Source: an uncultured Selenomonadales bacterium (GTDB lineage Bacteria > Bacillota > Negativicutes > Selenomonadales > Selenomonadaceae). Taken from it: 7,362 nt of DNA. Position numbers and translations under genes: made by a program. Positions 6,555 through 7,362 of this stretch are shown here, piece after piece. A model generated the notes under the pieces. It was not told the DNA's origin. It ran no database searches and worked only from the letters and a program-made list of their open reading frames with translations. Each line of letters begins with the position of its first letter. Within the stretch, counting starts at the first letter, position 1. The DNA is taken from assembly GCA_937915725.1 (NCBI GenBank), contig CALGGV010000001.1, forward strand, positions 1 to 7,362, read 5' to 3'.

Positions 6555-6943
6555 TTAGAAAAATTGGTGTTGTAGCACTTTGATTATTTTTTTCTGATTT
6601 GCAGAGCCCGTTACTTGTTGAAGACAATTATAAGGAGCTTTTTTCAATTCCTCAATCTGATTTTCCAAAGAAATTTTCTGATTCAAAAAAAGTTCCAAAC
6701 GCTTTTTCAATGTTGAATCGCATTTCAGCGTCCATTTAGAAAATTTTTTAATTTCTTCTATTTAAAGCAATGTTTTTTTCAAACGTTCAATAATTTACAA
6801 GCTTGCCAATTCCAATTAAAAAAATTTTCTGTAACCTGAAGATTTTTTTCAAAAAATTGTAGCAAACCATTTTTATTGTAAAATATCAATTTTGACGCAG
6901 GAATTTTTGTCATTTCTGAAACTTGTTTTATTGTATTACAAAG
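6555..6943 (-). pseudogene. Probable decayed gene of unknown function
   Basis: No intact ORF, but two minus-strand frames look protein-like and join. From 6943 one frame reads ...TIKQVSEMTKIPASKLIFYN, then NGLLQFFEKNLQVTENFF and NWNWQACKLL before a TGA near 6781. Just before that stop, a shift of one base continues as ERLKKTLL, a TAA at 6764-6762 (possibly from CAA), then IEEIKKFSKWTLKCDSTLKK, RLELFLNQKISLENQIEELK and KAPYNCLQQVTG to a stop at 6557-6555. The second half has leucine/isoleucine spacing typical of a coiled coil. One frameshift and one nonsense change would account for the damage. A possible start ATG near 6913 has no clear ribosome binding site. I do not recognise the family. 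In such AT-rich DNA a chance reading is possible, hence the low confidence. Confidence 0.35.
6857..6884 (+). promoter_or_regulatory. Possible plus-strand promoter inside the decayed region
   Basis: TTGTAG (6857-6862) and TAAAAT (6879-6884) are separated by 16 bases. Transcription would begin near 6891 and meet the terminator at 7018-7045. The surroundings are very AT-rich, so chance occurrence is likely. Confidence 0.25.
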
Positions 6944-7045
6944 TCAAAAAAACTTTTAGGAGAAATTTTTTAACGCAGATAAAAGGCTTAGTCAGTTATA
7001 GGAAAAATAGAAATTTTAACCGCTTGAAAGGCGGTTTTTCTTTTT
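6891..7045 (+). ncRNA. Candidate short untranslated RNA ending at a terminator
   Basis: About 155 bases lie between a possible promoter (6857-6884) and a convincing terminator (7018-7045) on the plus strand, with no credible coding sequence between them. The terminator must serve some plus-strand transcript, and none of the intact genes upstream is on that strand. It could be a small RNA, an attenuated leader, or a leftover from a lost gene. No known RNA family is recognised. The 5' part would be antisense to the decayed minus-strand gene. Confidence 0.2.
7018..7045 (+). terminator. Rho-independent terminator, plus strand
   Basis: Perfect 6-bp stem AACCGC/GCGGTT (7018-7023 and 7031-7036) with loop TTGAAAG, followed by a T-rich tail TTTTTCTTTTT that includes the last stem bases. 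It lies about 40 bases before the promoter of the peptidase gene and insulates that gene from upstream plus-strand transcription. Confidence 0.7.
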
Positions 7046-7078
7046 CTGTGAAAATCTGTAGCAAATTTCTTTAACTAT

Positions 7079-7087
7079 TGCTATAAT
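7079..7087 (+). promoter_or_regulatory. Extended -10 promoter of the M16C peptidase gene
   Basis: TATAAT at 7082-7087 is a perfect -10 box, preceded by TG one base upstream (TGCTATAAT), the extended -10 form that tolerates a weak -35 box. The hexamer at the -35 distance, TAGCAA (7059-7064), is poor. The predicted start lies near 7094, giving a leader of about 30 bases before the ATG at 7123. Confidence 0.65.
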
Positions 7088-7122
7088 AACACAAAAAATT
7101 TTTCAAATTAGGAGTTAAATTT

Positions 7123-7362
7123 ATGGATTTAAAAATTAATGAAGAATTGCACGGCTTTAAAGTCAAAAAAATTTCTGACGTTGCCGAAATTTCCTCAAAG
7201 GTTTATGAGTTGGAACATTTGAAAACCTGCGCGAAAGTTTTGTACATTGCCAACACCGACGATAATAAAACTTTTTTCATAGCATTTCGCACGCCGCCCA
7301 CAGATGATACAGGCGTAGCGCACATCTGCGAGCACAGTACGCTTTGCGGATCCAGAAAATAC
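7123..7362 (+). CDS. M16C family zinc metallopeptidase (PreP/Cym1-like), N-terminal part only
   Basis: The first 80 codons of a gene that continues past the right edge; full-length relatives have about 970 residues. The family are large clamshell peptidases that degrade short unfolded peptides. The visible part begins MDLKINEELHGFKVKKISDV and contains the inverted zinc motif HxxEH as His67-Ile-Cys-Glu70-His71, within GVAHICEHSTLCGSRKY. Two zinc ligands and the catalytic glutamate are therefore present; the third ligand lies outside the window. The preceding TFFIAFRTPPTDDTG also matches the family. The start is supported by TAGGAG eight bases before the ATG and a perfect extended -10 box upstream. 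There is no signal peptide at the N-terminus, so it is probably cytoplasmic. It is transcribed divergently from the R-M locus. Confidence 0.93.
   Translation, partial: MDLKINEELHGFKVKKISDVAEISSKVYELEHLKTCAKVLYIANTDDNKTFFIAFRTPPTDDTGVAHICEHSTLCGSRKY

Noticed and set aside
6514..6627. N-terminal extension of the small Rpn-like ORF to an ATG at 6627
   Set aside because: The extra 38 residues do not look like Rpn, overlap the better-looking frame of the decayed gene, and no ribosome binding site was identified for that start, whereas the Met at 6513 has a strong one.
6892..7074. Plus-strand 60-codon frame starting with TTG
   Set aside because: It starts with a TTG lacking a ribosome binding site, runs through the terminator hairpin and has AT-biased composition. 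It is more likely a chance frame.

Overview
The window is AT-rich bacterial DNA that still uses many GCG and CGC codons. The gene set (clostridial-type GuaA, an RsmG start, a PreP-like M16C peptidase, a SPASM-like radical SAM protein and an Rpn tail) suggests a low-GC anaerobic Firmicute. Negativicutes is my best guess, but this is inference; no taxonomic marker gene is complete here.

Layout, left to right. (1) Positions 1-1716, minus strand: guaA (GMP synthase) is followed by the start of rsmG (16S rRNA G527 methyltransferase), joined by a one-base stop/start overlap. (2) 1717-1902: guaA leader with an inverted array of 7-bp repeats, then a Rho-independent terminator that closes the gene upstream. 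(3) 1903-2925, minus: a radical SAM / SPASM-like protein with an unusual coiled-coil-like N-terminal extension. (4) 2926-3200: no intact gene. It holds a decayed third copy of a repeat whose other copies lie in the next gene. (5) 3201-6353, minus: a 1050-residue MmeI-like (type IIL) restriction-modification enzyme with nuclease and adenine-methyltransferase parts in one chain. Its C-terminal end is tandemly duplicated with an exact 150-residue period. (6) 6319-6513, minus: a 64-residue Rpn-tail-like ORF with a strong ribosome binding site, overlapping the start of the methyltransferase gene. (7) 6514-7122: no intact gene. It holds a probable decayed minus-strand gene, a possible short plus-strand RNA with a terminator, and the promoter of the next gene. 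(8) 7123-7362, plus: the first 80 codons of an M16C zinc peptidase.

The best candidate for something new is the R-M locus. The enzyme looks complete by about residue 895, then a second target-recognition/C-terminal unit is fused in frame, and a third, broken unit lies just past the stop. The C-terminal parts of units 1 and 2 are almost identical while their recognition parts differ; the recognition parts of units 2 and 3 are almost identical. This mosaic is what a recombining reservoir of specificity cassettes would leave, in an enzyme family where one recognition domain sets both cutting and methylation specificity. The housekeeping genes at both ends (guaA-rsmG and the peptidase) suggest that the defence segment sits as an island between core genes.
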